Shown: positions 32,485-33,223 of the stretch, piece after piece | How the letters are laid out: the number at the start of each line of letters is the position of its first letter | How positions within the stretch are numbered: the first letter of the stretch is position 1 | Assembly (NCBI GenBank): GCA_031275485.1 | Contig: JAISOS010000039.1 | Span: 1-33,223, forward strand | DNA from: Clostridiales bacterium | GTDB lineage: Bacteria; Bacillota; Clostridia; Christensenellales; JAISNN01 | Direction: 5' to 3' | DNA length: 33,223 nt | Program-made: the position numbers and the translations under genes | Notes under the pieces: generated by a model | What the model was told of the DNA's origin: nothing | What the model saw: the letters and a program-made list of their open reading frames with translations, nothing else | The model's database searches: none

Positions 32485-33069
32485 ATGGAGAAAGCTAAGT
32501 TTTTTATATCGGATTCCAAAAACGTTTTTTATGATATTTCGGGCGGATGCGCGAACGGCGTAAACGGAAAAAACGTATCGGGCGGCGCAAGCCGCGCGAA
32601 CATATCAAACGCGGCAAATAGCGCGAACGGTGAAAAAGCTTCGCGCGGCGAGAATGATATAATCGGAATAAACGGCGCGGAAAATATAAACGGTTTGAGC
32701 GGCGCGGACAGCGGTAACGGGTATGACGGTCTGACGCCCTTAGACGTTTCGATTGCTTGCGGCGACGGACATATTCCCGTAATCGAATACGGGCGGAACG
32801 GCACGGCGGTTAAAATCGGCAAAACGCCGCATCCTATGACCGCCGAACATTATATCGCGTGGATCTGCGCGGAGACGCGCGGCGGCGCGTTTTTCCGCGT
32901 TCTCGCGCCCGTCAATCGTCCCGAAGCTTTTTTCCCCGCGTCGGAATCCGACGTAATCGCCGTCTATGCCTACTGCACCGTACACGGACTTTTAAAAGCC
33001 GAAATACCCGAAAACAATTACAACCAAGCGGCGGTATCGGCCGAATTCACGGGCGGCGTAAGAAAATAG
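32485..33069 (+). CDS. Superoxide reductase (neelaredoxin/desulfoferrodoxin family) with vestigial N-domain
   Basis: A 194-residue protein whose C-terminal half (~88-175) is the superoxide reductase iron site that reduces superoxide to peroxide in anaerobes. Ligands are visible: GHIPVI (His96), TPHPMTAEHYIAW (His116, His122) and YAYCTVHGLLKAE (Cys164, His167). The N-terminus MEKAKFFISDSKNVFYD aligns with the desulforedoxin-like start (KFYKC..CGN), but both cysteines are replaced (Ser, Lys), and the following CC pair is gone. Instead residues ~20-80 are low-complexity Gly/Asn/Ala/Ser sequence. So it is functionally a one-iron enzyme. The Lys next to the first His (EKH in relatives) reads Gly95. 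No clear ribosome site precedes ATG 32485. Confidence 0.85.
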   Translation: MEKAKFFISDSKNVFYDISGGCANGVNGKNVSGGASRANISNAANSANGEKASRGENDIIGINGAENINGLSGADSGNGYDGLTPLDVSIACGDGHIPVIEYGRNGTAVKIGKTPHPMTAEHYIAWICAETRGGAFFRVLAPVNRPEAFFPASESDVIAVYAYCTVHGLLKAEIPENNYNQAAVSAEFTGGVRK

Positions 33070-33223
33070 CTTTTTCGCGCTTTTTTGTTCGGTATTATTT
33101 TAGGATTCACCGCGACGTTTCGACCGACAGTATGATTATGCCTGTCGGCGTCACACATATATATAACAGTTGGTCTGCCGGCAAGGAATACGCCTGTTTT
33201 AATTACGGAAACGGAGAGGAGAA
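33070..33223 (+). promoter_or_regulatory. Terminal spacer with hairpin and a ribosome site at the edge
   Basis: CCGACAG (33124-33130) pairs with CTGTCGG (33142-33148). GGAGAGGAGAA at 33213-33223 looks like a Shine-Dalgarno site for a gene starting just outside the window. Confidence 0.4.

Noticed and set aside
32304-32498. 64-residue Lys/Arg-rich open frame
   Set aside because: It coincides with a three-unit DNA tandem repeat, has no ribosome site, and overlaps the superoxide reductase start.
1-33223. General frameshift errors in the assembly as the cause of all pseudogenes
   Set aside because: A 5.5-kb and a 3-kb gene plus rho, prs and others are intact, and several pseudogenes carry substitutions to stop codons; single homopolymer breaks remain possible errors.
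1-33223. tRNA, rRNA or known riboswitch
   Set aside because: No TTCRANNC-type T-loop with cloverleaf context, no rRNA signature and no known riboswitch core was found by reading; a covariance search was not possible.

Overview
The window looks like a chromosome segment of an uncultured, moderately GC-rich Bacillota, most likely a gut Clostridia lineage (Christensenellales-like; this placement is inference). Supporting signs are A/G-rich Shine-Dalgarno sites, sigma-A promoters with 17-nt spacers, TGA used as an ordinary stop, a YitT-DUF2179 membrane protein, the long Clostridia-type ribose-phosphate pyrophosphokinase, and a lipoprotein built of InlB-type repeats plus BspA-type leucine-rich repeats. 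No tRNA, rRNA or CRISPR array was seen.

Layout. 1-3900 is a gene graveyard: an IS110 transposase remnant (minus strand), two frameshifted exported or surface proteins that overlap by ATGA, and a serine recombinase remnant. 3917-6177 holds a promoter, a YitT-like membrane protein and a HAD phosphatase. 6304-9816 holds a poly-C tract, a promoter, a long structured leader and a 1021-residue surface lipoprotein. 9832-11015 holds a tandem hairpin repeat and then acyl carrier protein and dCMP deaminase. 11148-17072 is a 5.5-kb gene for a giant DUF4011/SF1 helicase/nuclease protein (candidate anti-phage factor) bracketed by a diverged ~110-bp inverted repeat. 17170-19667 holds a polyprenyl diphosphate synthase with a ~180-residue insertion and, convergent to it, a sugar-phosphate nucleotidyltransferase, also expanded. 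19713-24720 holds a nitrogenase-component-1-like pseudogene lying between direct repeats, an integral-membrane M28 peptidase, and a decayed paralogue of it split by an IS5-family element. 25036-28415 holds a DUF1508 protein, PRPP synthetase and a polytopic membrane protein. 28416-33223 holds a repeat-rich spacer, Rho, uracil-DNA glycosylase and a superoxide reductase whose N-terminal iron centre has been replaced by low-complexity sequence.

Three themes cut across the gene list. First, a dispersed intergenic hairpin repeat (called A here, often joined to a second repeat B) occurs about nine times. Its stem sequence changes between copies while pairing is kept, and copies in + orientation follow gene ends whereas copies in - orientation precede gene starts. 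Second, three unrelated conserved enzymes carry in-frame low-complexity G/N/S/A-rich expansions at one loop each, with tandem-duplication traces. Third, pseudogenes are frequent (IS110, surface proteins, recombinase, Nif-like protein, M28 paralogue, IS5 transposase) while long genes such as the 1850-codon helicase are intact, which argues against poor sequence quality as the only cause.

The best candidates for something undescribed are the inverted-repeat-flanked helicase gene and the covarying hairpin repeat with its gene-border orientation rule.
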